Assembly (NCBI GenBank): GCA_023416315.1
Contig: JAEZIA010000187.1
Span: forward strand, 1-18,633
Reading direction: 5' to 3'
DNA length: 18,633 nucleotides
Source: Actinomycetes bacterium
Lineage (GTDB): Bacteria; Actinomycetota; Actinomycetes; Mycobacteriales; Mycobacteriaceae
A program made the position numbers and the translations under genes. This document shows, in pieces, positions 6,348-13,626 of this stretch. Every line of letters begins with the position of its first letter. The stretch's first letter is position 1. The notes below the pieces were generated by a model. The model saw only the letters and a program-made list of their open reading frames with translations. It did no database searches and was not told where the DNA came from.

Positions 6348-7190
6348 TTAGAGACCGTAGACCCGTCGCGCGGTCGCGCAGGACTGCTCGGCCAGCAACT
6401 CCGCCGGGCGGTCGACGACCTCGGCCAGCGCCCGCACGGTATAGGGCAGGCAGTAGGGCTCGTTGGGGGCACCGCGGTACGGGTGCGGGGTCAGAAACGG
6501 GGCGTCGGTTTCGACCAGGAGCTGCTCCGGCGGGATCAGCGCGGCCGCCTCCCGCAGGTCGCGGGCGTTGCGGAAGCTGACAGTGCCGGACAGGCTCAGC
6601 ACCCAGCCCCGGCCGACGCAGGTCCGCGCCATCTCGGGGCCGGAGGAGAAGCAGTGGAAGATCACGGTGTCCGGGGCGCCCTCGGCGGACAGCACGTCGA
6701 GCACCTCGGCGTCGGCGTCGCGGTTGTGGATCATCAACGGCTTGCCGGTGCGCTTGGCGAGGTCGATGTGCCAGGCGAACGACTCGCGCTGAGCCGAAGG
6801 GTCGGCACACCCGTCGAGCTTGCCCGGCCAATACAGGTCCATGCCGGTCTCGCCGATCGCCACCACCCGGTCGCGGACGGCCAGCGCCTCGAGTTCGGTC
6901 CTTGCGGCGTCGGTGAGCGCGTTGGCCCTGGTCGGGTGCAGCGCGACTGCGGCGTACAGCCGCGAGTCCCAGTCCGCGGCATCGGCGGCCCACCGGGCCG
7001 CGTCGAGATCGTCGGCGATGGTCACAGCCGCCACCACCCCGGCGCCTTCGGCGCGGTCGAGGATCGTGCGCACATCGTCGGCGTCGCGGGCACCGCACGC
7101 ATCGAGGTGGGTGTGGGCATCGATCAGCGGCGTCAACGGTTCCGGCAGCGGCGGCGGCTCGCCTCTCCTCTTCTGGGCACTCACGCCCAC
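6348..7190 (-). CDS. tatD: TatD-family metal-dependent hydrolase / DNase
   Basis: A 280-residue TIM-barrel metallohydrolase of the TatD family, whose characterised members are Mg-dependent 3'-5' DNA exonucleases. The metal ligands are all visible: DAHTHLD at 24-30 (H26, H28), GETGMD with E114, MIHNRDAD with H155, HCFSSG with H179, and ETDAPFLTP with D229. The length is slightly longer than the usual ~260 because of a Pro-rich N-terminal tail. The GTG at 7190 directly abuts a TAAGGT -10 hexamer, which leaves no room for a transcription start. The in-frame GTG at 7184 (codon 3) lies 6 nt after that hexamer and is the more likely leaderless start, shortening the protein by two residues. It is divergent from metG with a 19-bp gap. 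Confidence 0.93.
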   Translation of the reverse strand: MGVSAQKRRGEPPPLPEPLTPLIDAHTHLDACGARDADDVRTILDRAEGAGVVAAVTIADDLDAARWAADAADWDSRLYAAVALHPTRANALTDAARTELEALAVRDRVVAIGETGMDLYWPGKLDGCADPSAQRESFAWHIDLAKRTGKPLMIHNRDADAEVLDVLSAEGAPDTVIFHCFSSGPEMARTCVGRGWVLSLSGTVSFRNARDLREAAALIPPEQLLVETDAPFLTPHPYRGAPNEPYCLPYTVRALAEVVDRPAELLAEQSCATARRVYGL

Positions 7191-7200
7191 ACCTTAGGGT
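7191..7200. promoter_or_regulatory. Shared bidirectional -10 element, tatD/metG
   Basis: The 10-mer ACCTTAGGGT contains TAGGGT on the plus strand (7195-7200) and TAAGGT on the minus strand (7196-7191). Both are TANNNT hexamers and share the central TA. The plus hexamer is 9 nt from the metG ATG, and the minus hexamer is 6 nt from the GTG at 7184 in tatD. The 19-bp gap leaves no room for conventional leaders. Confidence 0.55.
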
Positions 7201-7209
7201 GAACCCGAG

Positions 7210-8757
7210 ATGAGTACGCCTTTCTACGTCACCACCGCGATCGACTACCCCAACGGCGCGCCGCACATCGGGCACGCCTACGAGAAGGTCAACGCCGATG
7301 CCGTCGCCCGCTTCAAGCGGCTCGACGGCTTCGACGTCCGCTTTCTCACCGGCACGGACGTGCACGGGTTGAAGATGGCCCAGACCGCGGAGAGCGAAGG
7401 CATCACCACCGAAGCACTGGCCGATCGCAACTCGAACACCTTCTGTGCGATGCAGGAGAAGCTCGGCGGCTCGTTCGATCGCTTCATCCGCACCTCCGAC
7501 CCCGACCACATCGCCGCCTCGGTCGAGATCTGGAAGCGGATGGACGCCGCGGGCGACATCTATCTCGACTCGTACTCCGGCTGGTACTCGGTGCGCGACG
7601 AACGGTTCTACACCGACGACGAACTCGAGACCCGTGCCGACGGCAGCAAGTACTCGCTGGAAACCGGCACCCCGGTGACCTGGACCGAGGAGCAGACCTA
7701 CTTCTTCCGCCTGTCCGCGTACACCGAGCGCCTGCTGGCCCACTACGAGGCACATCCGGAGTTCATCGGACCCGATGTGCGTCGCAACGAGGTCGTCAGC
7801 TTCGTGTCGGGCGGGCTGCGCGACCTGTCGATCTCCCGCACCACATTCGACTGGGGTGTGCCGGTGCCCGAGCACCCCGACCACGTCATGTACGTCTGGG
7901 TGGACGCGCTGACCAACTACCTCACCGGCGTCGGCTTCCCCGACACCGACTCCGTGTCGTTCCGCAAGTACTGGCCCGCCGATCTGCACATCATCGGCAA
8001 GGACATCATCCGGTTCCACGCCGTCTACTGGCCGGCGTTTTTGATGTCGGCCGGAATCGAACTGCCCCGAAGGGTTTTCGCGCACGGCTTCATCAACGTC
8101 AAGGGCGAGAAGATGAGCAAGTCGGTGGGCAACGTCGTCGATCCCATCCAACTCGCCGACGAGTTCGGGGTCGACGCCGTGCGCTACTTCCTCCTCCGCG
8201 AAGTGCCGTTCGGGCAGGACGGCAGCTACAGCGAGGAATCGATCATCGGCCGGATCAACGCCGACCTCGCCAACGAGTTCGGGAACCTGGCGCAGCGCTC
8301 GCTATCGATGGTCAACAAGAACCTCGACGCCCGGGTGCCCGAACCGGGTGCCTTCAGCGACGCCGACCGCGAGCTCCTCGCGCTCGCCGACGAGCTGCTG
8401 CCCAAGGTGCGCGCGCATTTCGACGTGCCCGCCATGCACCTTGCGCTGGAAGCGATTTGGCAGATGCTGGGCGCGGCGAACCGGTACTTCTCCGCCCAGG
8501 AGCCATGGGTGCTGCGCAAGTCGGAGGCCGCCGCCGACCAGGAGCGCTTCCGCACCGCGCTCTACGTGACGCTGGAGGTCGTGCGGATCGCGGCGTTGCT
8601 GGTTCAGCCCGTGATGCCGACGTCGGCAGCCAAACTTCTCGACCTGCTCGGGCAGCCGGACTCGGCACGCGACTTCAGTGCCGTGGCCGTCCGCATCGCC
8701 CCCGGCACCGACCTGCCGGCACCGACCGGCGTTTTCCCGCGCTACCAGGCTGAGTGA
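7210..8757 (+). CDS. metG: Methionyl-tRNA synthetase
   Basis: A 515-residue class I aminoacyl-tRNA synthetase that charges tRNA-Met for initiation and elongation. The HIGH signature is at 19-22 (PHIGHAY) and KMSKS at 301-305 (GEKMSKSVGN), both exact. The connective-peptide region (SGWYSVRDERFYTDDE) has no CxxC zinc-knuckle cysteines, so this is the zinc-less form seen in mycobacteria. The C-terminus stops after the anticodon-binding helices, with no dimerisation domain, and the length matches the mycobacterial enzyme (about 519 aa). The ATG is 9 nt after a TAGGGT -10, so the mRNA is leaderless or nearly so. gdhA follows 55 bp downstream in the same direction. Confidence 0.97.
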   Translation: MSTPFYVTTAIDYPNGAPHIGHAYEKVNADAVARFKRLDGFDVRFLTGTDVHGLKMAQTAESEGITTEALADRNSNTFCAMQEKLGGSFDRFIRTSDPDHIAASVEIWKRMDAAGDIYLDSYSGWYSVRDERFYTDDELETRADGSKYSLETGTPVTWTEEQTYFFRLSAYTERLLAHYEAHPEFIGPDVRRNEVVSFVSGGLRDLSISRTTFDWGVPVPEHPDHVMYVWVDALTNYLTGVGFPDTDSVSFRKYWPADLHIIGKDIIRFHAVYWPAFLMSAGIELPRRVFAHGFINVKGEKMSKSVGNVVDPIQLADEFGVDAVRYFLLREVPFGQDGSYSEESIIGRINADLANEFGNLAQRSLSMVNKNLDARVPEPGAFSDADRELLALADELLPKVRAHFDVPAMHLALEAIWQMLGAANRYFSAQEPWVLRKSEAAADQERFRTALYVTLEVVRIAALLVQPVMPTSAAKLLDLLGQPDSARDFSAVAVRIAPGTDLPAPTGVFPRYQAE

Positions 8758-8812
8758 GCAGAACGAGCGCAGCGAGCGACGGGAACGAAGCGAACGAATT
8801 GAGCAAATTGAG
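8758..8812 (+). repeat. Intergenic short-repeat tract between metG and gdhA
   Basis: The 55 bp consist of degenerate repeats of GAACGA/GAGCGA units (for example GAGCGCAGCGAGCGAC and GAACGAAGCGAACGAA), followed by two copies of AATTGAG directly before the gdhA ATG. In the gdhA frame the tract would read SEQNERSERRERSERIEQIE without a stop. No promoter and only a weak ribosome-binding site are visible, so gdhA may depend on transcription from metG. Similar GAGCGC-type units occur around 13597 and 16051, which suggests a dispersed element. Confidence 0.5.
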
Positions 8813-10162
8813 ATGACCGAGCTACACAGCACACTGCACGACATCTACGACGAGGTCGCCCGGCGCAACCCCGGAGAGGTCGAGTTCCACCAGGCCGTCT
8901 ACGAGGTGCTCAACAGCCTCGGACCGGTGGTCGAGAAGCACCCCGACTACGTCGACAGCGCGGTGATCCGCCGGTTGTGCGAGCCCGAACGCCAGATCAT
9001 CTTCCGGGTGCCGTGGCTCGACGACGCCGGAACTGTCCAGATCAACCGCGGCTTCCGGGTCGAATTCAACTCTGCGCTGGGCCCTTTCAAGGGTGGGCTG
9101 CGGTTCCACCCGTCGGTCTACCTCGGGATCGTGAAGTTCCTCGGCTTCGAGCAGATCTTCAAGAACTCGTTGACCGGTATGCCGATCGGCGGCGGCAAGG
9201 GCGGCTCGGACTTCGACCCCAAGGGCCGCTCCGACGGCGAGGTCATGCGGTTCTGTCAGTCCTTCATGACCGAGTTGTACCGGCACCTGGGTGAGTACAC
9301 CGATGTGCCCGCCGGGGACATCGGCGTCGGCATGCGCGAAATCGGTTATCTGTTCGGCCAATACAAGCGCATCACCAACCGCTACGAGTCCGGGATGCTG
9401 ACCGGCAAGGGGCTGACGTGGGGCGGCTCCCAGGTCCGCACCGAGGCCACCGGATACGGCACGGTGTTTTTCGTCGACGAGATCCTGCGGGCCGGCAGGC
9501 AGTCCTTCGACGGCACGAACGTGGTGGTGTCCGGATCGGGCAACGTGGCGATCTACGCGATCGACAAGGTTCACGCGCTGGGCGGCACCGTGGTCGCCTG
9601 CTCGGATTCCAGCGGCTACGTCTACGACGAGAACGGCATCGACCTCGACCTCCTCAAGGAAATCAAGGAGCTGCGTCGGGGCCGGATCGCCGACTACGTC
9701 GAGGCCCGCGGCGGTTCGGCGCGGCTGGTGACCGGCGGCAGCGTATGGCAGGTGCCGTGCGATATCGCGCTGCCCTGCGCCACCCAGAACGAGCTCGACG
9801 GCGACGGCGCCGAGGCGCTGATCAGTTCGGGCTGCCGGATCGTCGCCGAGGGCGCCAACATGCCATGCACCCCGGAGGCAGTGAAGCGCTTCGAGGCCGC
9901 AGGCGTCACGTTCGCGCCGGGCAAGGCCGTCAACGCCGGCGGTGTGGCCACCAGCGCGCTGGAGATGCAGCAGAACGCCTCACGGGATTCGTGGACCTTC
10001 TCCGACACCGAGGCCCGACTGTCGGAGATCATGCGCCGCATTCACGACCGCTGCCTGACCACTGCCGACGAGTACGGGCAGCCGGGCAATTACGTCGCGG
10101 GCGCCAACATCGCCGGGTTCATCCGGGTCGCGGATGCGATGCTTGCCTTGGGCGTGGTCTGA
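8813..10162 (+). CDS. gdhA: Glutamate dehydrogenase, hexameric, probably NADP-specific
   Basis: A 449-residue enzyme of the small hexameric GDH family (E. coli GdhA is 447 aa). It interconverts 2-oxoglutarate plus ammonium and glutamate, mainly in the assimilatory direction. Visible sites are the substrate lysine in PFKGGLRFHPSV (K93), the catalytic lysine in PIGGGKGGSDFDP (K129), the catalytic Asp in PAGDIGVG (D169), and the Rossmann motif VVSGSGNVA followed by VACSDSSG. The last of these lacks an acidic residue directly after the second strand, as expected for NADP use. The frame stays open upstream into metG, but ATG 8813 is chosen because the protein alignment starts there (MTELHSTLHDIYDEV). 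A metG-gdhA neighbourhood is, from memory, also present in M. smegmatis. Confidence 0.95.
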   Translation: MTELHSTLHDIYDEVARRNPGEVEFHQAVYEVLNSLGPVVEKHPDYVDSAVIRRLCEPERQIIFRVPWLDDAGTVQINRGFRVEFNSALGPFKGGLRFHPSVYLGIVKFLGFEQIFKNSLTGMPIGGGKGGSDFDPKGRSDGEVMRFCQSFMTELYRHLGEYTDVPAGDIGVGMREIGYLFGQYKRITNRYESGMLTGKGLTWGGSQVRTEATGYGTVFFVDEILRAGRQSFDGTNVVVSGSGNVAIYAIDKVHALGGTVVACSDSSGYVYDENGIDLDLLKEIKELRRGRIADYVEARGGSARLVTGGSVWQVPCDIALPCATQNELDGDGAEALISSGCRIVAEGANMPCTPEAVKRFEAAGVTFAPGKAVNAGGVATSALEMQQNASRDSWTFSDTEARLSEIMRRIHDRCLTTADEYGQPGNYVAGANIAGFIRVADAMLALGVV

Positions 10163-10196
10163 GTGATCTGAGACACATCCGCGGCTCAGCTGTCAC
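10163..10196 (+). terminator. Possible hairpin after gdhA
   Basis: GTGA-T-CTGAG (10163-10172) can pair with CTCAG-CTG-TCAC (10185-10196), giving 5 + 4 bp with a bulge and a 12-nt loop. There is no T-tract. The right arm overlaps the -35 of the ECF41 promoter, so the structure may be incidental. Confidence 0.25.
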
Positions 10197-10217
10197 ACCA
10201 GGACGGCGGGCGGTGTC
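10191..10217 (+). promoter_or_regulatory. ECF41-type autoregulated promoter
   Basis: TGTCACA (10191-10197), 16 bp, then TGTC (10214-10217). The published ECF41 consensus is recalled as TGTCACA-N16-CGTC, so this site matches 10 of 11 specified bases with exact spacing. It lies 42 bp before the oxidoreductase start, which is the expected place because ECF41 factors drive the co-transcribed oxidoreductase gene and hence themselves. The -10 overlaps a second TGTCAC (10214-10219). Confidence 0.8.
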
Positions 10218-10258
10218 ACGAGGTCGACAGGCTCAAGCGACCTCAAAGGAGAGATGTG

Positions 10259-11428
10259 ATGACCGAGCAACGAGTGCGAGTTGTGGTGATCGGTGGCGGC
10301 TACGCCGGAGTGATCGCGGCCAATCATCTGCGGCTGCGTCCCGATCTGGAGATCACTCTGGTCAACCCGCGCCCCGAATTCGTCGAGCGGATCCGGCTGC
10401 ACCAGCTCGTCACCGGTTCCGACGACGCGACGCATGCCTATGACGACCTCCTCGGCGGCGGAATCCGGCTGGTGGTCGACGCCGCCACCCGTATCGACAC
10501 CGAGGCGCGGCAGGTCGAGCTGTTCAGCGGTCAGCCGCTGGGTTACGACTACCTGATCTACGCCGTCGGCAGCGGCTCGGCTCAGCCGGCCGTTCCCGGC
10601 GCCGACGAATTCGCCTATCCCATCGCCGAACTCGAGGAGGCCCAGCGCCTCACCGCCGCACTGAACGAACTGCACTACGGTGCCCCGGTGTGCGTGGTCG
10701 GCGCCGGCCCGACCGGAATCGAGGTCGCCGCCGAACTGGCCGAGCAGGGCCGGACGGTGACGCTGGTGTGCGGGCCCGTGCTCGGGCCGTACCTCAGCAC
10801 GCAGGGCCGGCGCTCGGTGGCCAAGCGGCTGCACAAGTTGGGCGTCGAGATCGTCGACGGCCCGCAGGCCCTGGTGACCGCGGTCGCCGCCGATGCCGTG
10901 ACGCTCGGCGACGGACGCAGGCTGGCGAGCATGGTGACGATCTGGACCGCCGGATTCGGGGTGCCCGATCTGGCGACCCGGTCCGGACTGCGCACCGACG
11001 CGATCGGCCGACTGCTCACCGATGAGACGCTGACGAGCATCGACAGCGACCGGATCGTCGCCGCGGGCGACGCCGCGGCGCCGTCCGGCGATCCGCTGCG
11101 GATGAGCTGCCAGGCCGCGTTGCCGCTCGGCGCGCAGGCGGCCAACACCGTGCTGGCCCGCGTCGCCGGGAAGCAGCCCGCCGCCATCAACCAGGCGTTC
11201 ACCGGGCAATGCATCAGCCTCGGCCGGGGCGCGGGCACCATCCAGATCGCCCGCACCACCGACGTGCCGCTGCCGCTGTACATCGGCGGCCGCACCGCGG
11301 CGACGATCAAAGAGGCGGTCTGCAAGGGCACCCTGAGCTTCCTGCGCCGCGAGGCACGCAAGCCCGGCTCCTATTTCTGGCTCAAGGGCGGCAAGCGGCC
11401 GGCAGCGCAAACGGTGCCGGCGCCGTGA
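10259..11428 (+). CDS. FAD-dependent pyridine-nucleotide oxidoreductase (NDH-2-like), ECF41-associated
   Basis: A 389-residue two-dinucleotide-binding-domain flavoprotein similar to type II NADH dehydrogenases. The FAD motif IGGGYAG is at 11-17, the NAD(P)H motif VVGAGPTGIEVA lies mid-protein, and the second FAD signature RIVAAGDAAAP follows. There is no redox-active CxxC and no obvious C-terminal membrane helix, so it is probably soluble or peripheral. The electron acceptor is unknown. The start is ATG 10259 rather than GTG 10256, because AGGAGAG at 10247-10253 is then 5 nt away instead of 2. Its TGA overlaps the GTG of the downstream sigma factor (GTGA), and an ECF41-type promoter lies just upstream. 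These signals identify it as the oxidoreductase member of the COE gene class that typically accompanies ECF41 sigma factors. Confidence 0.87.
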   Translation: MTEQRVRVVVIGGGYAGVIAANHLRLRPDLEITLVNPRPEFVERIRLHQLVTGSDDATHAYDDLLGGGIRLVVDAATRIDTEARQVELFSGQPLGYDYLIYAVGSGSAQPAVPGADEFAYPIAELEEAQRLTAALNELHYGAPVCVVGAGPTGIEVAAELAEQGRTVTLVCGPVLGPYLSTQGRRSVAKRLHKLGVEIVDGPQALVTAVAADAVTLGDGRRLASMVTIWTAGFGVPDLATRSGLRTDAIGRLLTDETLTSIDSDRIVAAGDAAAPSGDPLRMSCQAALPLGAQAANTVLARVAGKQPAAINQAFTGQCISLGRGAGTIQIARTTDVPLPLYIGGRTAATIKEAVCKGTLSFLRREARKPGSYFWLKGGKRPAAQTVPAP

Positions 11429-12318
11429 CTGTCTCCGACGAGCACGCCGACCGGTTCACACTGCTGCGGCCGCTGCTGTTCACCATCGCCTACGAGATCC
11501 TCGGCTCGGCCACCGAAGCCGACGATGTCTTGCAGGACAGCTATCTGCGTTGGGCGACAGTCGATCTGGAGCAGGTCCGGGACACCAAGGCCTACCTGGC
11601 CCAATTGGTCACCCGGCAGGCGCTGAACACGTTGCGCACGCAGGCCCGCCGCCGGGAGGACTACGTCGGCCCCTGGCTGCCGGAGCCGCTGCTGCTCGAC
11701 GAACACGACGGCGCCACCGATGTGGTGCTCGCCGAGTCGGTATCGATGGCGATGCTCGTGGTGCTGGAGACGTTGACCCCGGACGAGCGTGCGGTGTTCG
11801 TGCTGCGCGAGGTGTTCGGCTTCAGCCACGACGAAATCGCCGACGCGATAGGGAAATCCACGGCCGCGGTGCGCCAGATGGCGCATCGCGCCCGTGAGCA
11901 CGTGCACTCCCGGCGGCGGCGCTTCGAGCCGCTCGACCCGCAGCGGTCCGAGCAGATCACCACGCAGTTCCTGATGGCCGCCGCCACCGGCGATTTGGAG
12001 GGTCTGATCGGGATGCTCGCGCCGGATGTGGTGTTCACCTCCGACAGTGCGGGCAAGGTCAGCGCGGCCCGCCGTCCGGTGCTGGGACCCGACAAGGTCG
12101 CCAGGCTGCTCATCGGGCTGTTCCACCGCGCCGGACCGGAGTACCGGCTGGAGGCGTCGACCTACAACAGCGCGCCTGCACTGGTCGTCTACCGTGACGA
12201 GCAGCCCGACTCGGTGTTCCTGATCGAGTTCGCCGACGGCAAGATCGCCAACTTCTATGCCATGCGCAATCCGGACAAGCTCGCCGCCGTCACCGTGCGC
12301 CGGGAGATCACCCGCTGA
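11425..12318 (+). CDS. ECF41-family RNA polymerase sigma factor (SigJ-like) with SnoaL/NTF2-like C-terminal domain
   Basis: A 297-residue extracytoplasmic-function sigma factor. Region sigma-2 spans about 12-77 (EADDVLQDSYLRW), sigma-4 spans about 109-160 with its helix-turn-helix (FGFSHDEIADAIGKSTAAVR), and residues 175-290 form an NTF2/SnoaL-like domain. Three ECF41 signatures are visible: WLPEPL at 84-89 in the sigma-2/sigma-4 linker, DSAGK at 207-211 (usual form DGGGK), and NPDKL at 282-286. In ECF41 factors the C-terminal domain takes the place of a separate anti-sigma factor, both restraining and enabling activity; no anti-sigma gene is present here. The start is GTG 11425, overlapping the oxidoreductase stop by 4 bp. 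A much longer open frame upstream is rejected because it runs through the oxidoreductase gene. The inducing signal is unknown. Confidence 0.93.
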   Translation: MTVSDEHADRFTLLRPLLFTIAYEILGSATEADDVLQDSYLRWATVDLEQVRDTKAYLAQLVTRQALNTLRTQARRREDYVGPWLPEPLLLDEHDGATDVVLAESVSMAMLVVLETLTPDERAVFVLREVFGFSHDEIADAIGKSTAAVRQMAHRAREHVHSRRRRFEPLDPQRSEQITTQFLMAAATGDLEGLIGMLAPDVVFTSDSAGKVSAARRPVLGPDKVARLLIGLFHRAGPEYRLEASTYNSAPALVVYRDEQPDSVFLIEFADGKIANFYAMRNPDKLAAVTVRREITR

Positions 12319-12351
12319 GCCTTTGCGTCTGTCAGCCGCAGGCGTCAGGCT

Positions 12352-13626
12352 ATGGCGATGCGCATCGACCGGCTCGGGGACCTCGGCACCGCCGCCGACG
12401 TGCTGCGCGCCGTGGCCGGTGCCGCCGCCCGGCATGGGTTGGCGCCACCGGCCGCGCTGGTCGGTGAGTGGTTCGGCTCCGCGGCGATCGTTGCTCCCAC
12501 CGTGTCGGTGCGGACGGTCGACCCGTCCGCCGTGTTCACCGCGCCGCCCGGGCAACCCGGTGAAGCCGTCCGCGGCGGCGGGATCGGGTACCTGTCGTAT
12601 CCGGACGCCGCCGCCGACGGCCGGCCACCGCGGATTCCCGAGGCCGCGGGCGGCTGGACCGACAACGTCCTGAGGCTGGATAACGACGGCTGCTGGTGGC
12701 ACGAAAGCCTTTCTGGCGCACCGATCGCCACCTGGGTGGCCGAGGCGCTGGCGTCGGCGCCCGCGCCCAGTAGCTACGAAATAGTCTGGGAAGAGCCCGA
12801 TTTCGACCGGCATCAGGCCGGTGTGCTGGCCTGTTTGGCGGCGATCTGCGCAGGGGAGGTGTACCAGGCGTGCGTGTGCACCCAGTTCACCGGCACACTG
12901 CGTGGCTCGTCGCTGGAGTTCTTCGCCGACGCGGTCACTCGCACCACCCCGGCCCGGGCCGCCTACGTGGCCGGCGAGTGGGGCGCGGTGGCCTCACTGT
13001 CACCGGAGCTTTTCCTGCGCCGCCGCGCCGATGCCGTGACGTCCAGTCCGATCAAAGGAACTCTGCCGCTGGACTCATCTCCCGCGGCGCTGCTGGCGTC
13101 CACCAAGGACGTGGCCGAGAACGTCATGATCGTCGATCTGGTGCGCAACGATCTGGGCCGGGTCGCCGACACGGGCACCGTCACCGTCCCCGAATTGCTG
13201 GTCGTGCGTGCCGCGCCCGGTGTCTGGCATCTGGTGTCGACGGTGGCGGCCGCGGTGCGCCCGGAGTTGCCCAACGCGGCGCTGCTGGCGGCGGCGTTCC
13301 CGCCGGCATCGGTGACCGGAACGCCGAAAACTCGTGCCCGCGAACTGCTTTCCCATTGGGAACACCGTCGGCGCGGGGTGTACTGCGGCACCGTAGGGCT
13401 GGCCTCCCCGATCGCGGGCACCGAGCTCAATGTGGCAATCCGCACGGTCGAGTTCGATGCCGACGGCGGCGCGGTCCTCGGTGTCGGCGGCGGTATCACC
13501 GCCGACTCCGATCCCGCGGCGGAGTGGCAGGAATGCCTGCACAAGGCCGCCCCGGTGATTCAGACCCCATTCCCGGGGTCGCTGCGCTCCTACCCATCGG
13601 AGCGCGAGCGCAGCACCGCGTCGTAG
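12352..13626 (+). CDS. pabB: Aminodeoxychorismate synthase component I (PabB)
   Basis: A 424-residue chorismate-binding enzyme that converts chorismate to aminodeoxychorismate using ammonia from a glutaminase partner, the first step of p-aminobenzoate and folate synthesis. The decisive motif is SPIKGT (PIKGT at 233-237, K235). This lysine form marks PabB, whereas anthranilate synthases have PIAGT. Other chorismate-domain blocks are ENVMIVDLVRNDLGR at 256-270, FPPASVTGTPK at 316-326, YCGTVG at 344-349 and GGGITADSDPAAEW at 379-392. No glutaminase domain is fused, so the amidotransferase subunit must be encoded elsewhere. The start is ATG 12352; ATG 12358 (MRIDRLG) is equally possible. It begins 33 bp after the sigma factor without a clear promoter. 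Its last 37 bp overlap the 3' end of rsmI on the other strand. Confidence 0.93.
   Translation: MAMRIDRLGDLGTAADVLRAVAGAAARHGLAPPAALVGEWFGSAAIVAPTVSVRTVDPSAVFTAPPGQPGEAVRGGGIGYLSYPDAAADGRPPRIPEAAGGWTDNVLRLDNDGCWWHESLSGAPIATWVAEALASAPAPSSYEIVWEEPDFDRHQAGVLACLAAICAGEVYQACVCTQFTGTLRGSSLEFFADAVTRTTPARAAYVAGEWGAVASLSPELFLRRRADAVTSSPIKGTLPLDSSPAALLASTKDVAENVMIVDLVRNDLGRVADTGTVTVPELLVVRAAPGVWHLVSTVAAAVRPELPNAALLAAAFPPASVTGTPKTRARELLSHWEHRRRGVYCGTVGLASPIAGTELNVAIRTVEFDADGGAVLGVGGGITADSDPAAEWQECLHKAAPVIQTPFPGSLRSYPSERERSTAS

Noticed and set aside
6337..8151. Minus-strand open frame (604 codons) covering tatD and part of metG
   Set aside because: It runs antisense to metG and out of frame with tatD, and has no domain.
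8678..8812. Upstream extension of gdhA by 45 codons into metG
   Set aside because: It has no ribosome-binding site, its sequence comes from metG in another frame plus the repeat tract, and the GDH family starts at ATG 8813.
11209..11424. Upstream extension of the sigma factor by 72 codons
   Set aside because: It is read in another frame of the oxidoreductase gene. GTG 11425 gives the normal ECF N-terminus and a standard GTGA overlap.
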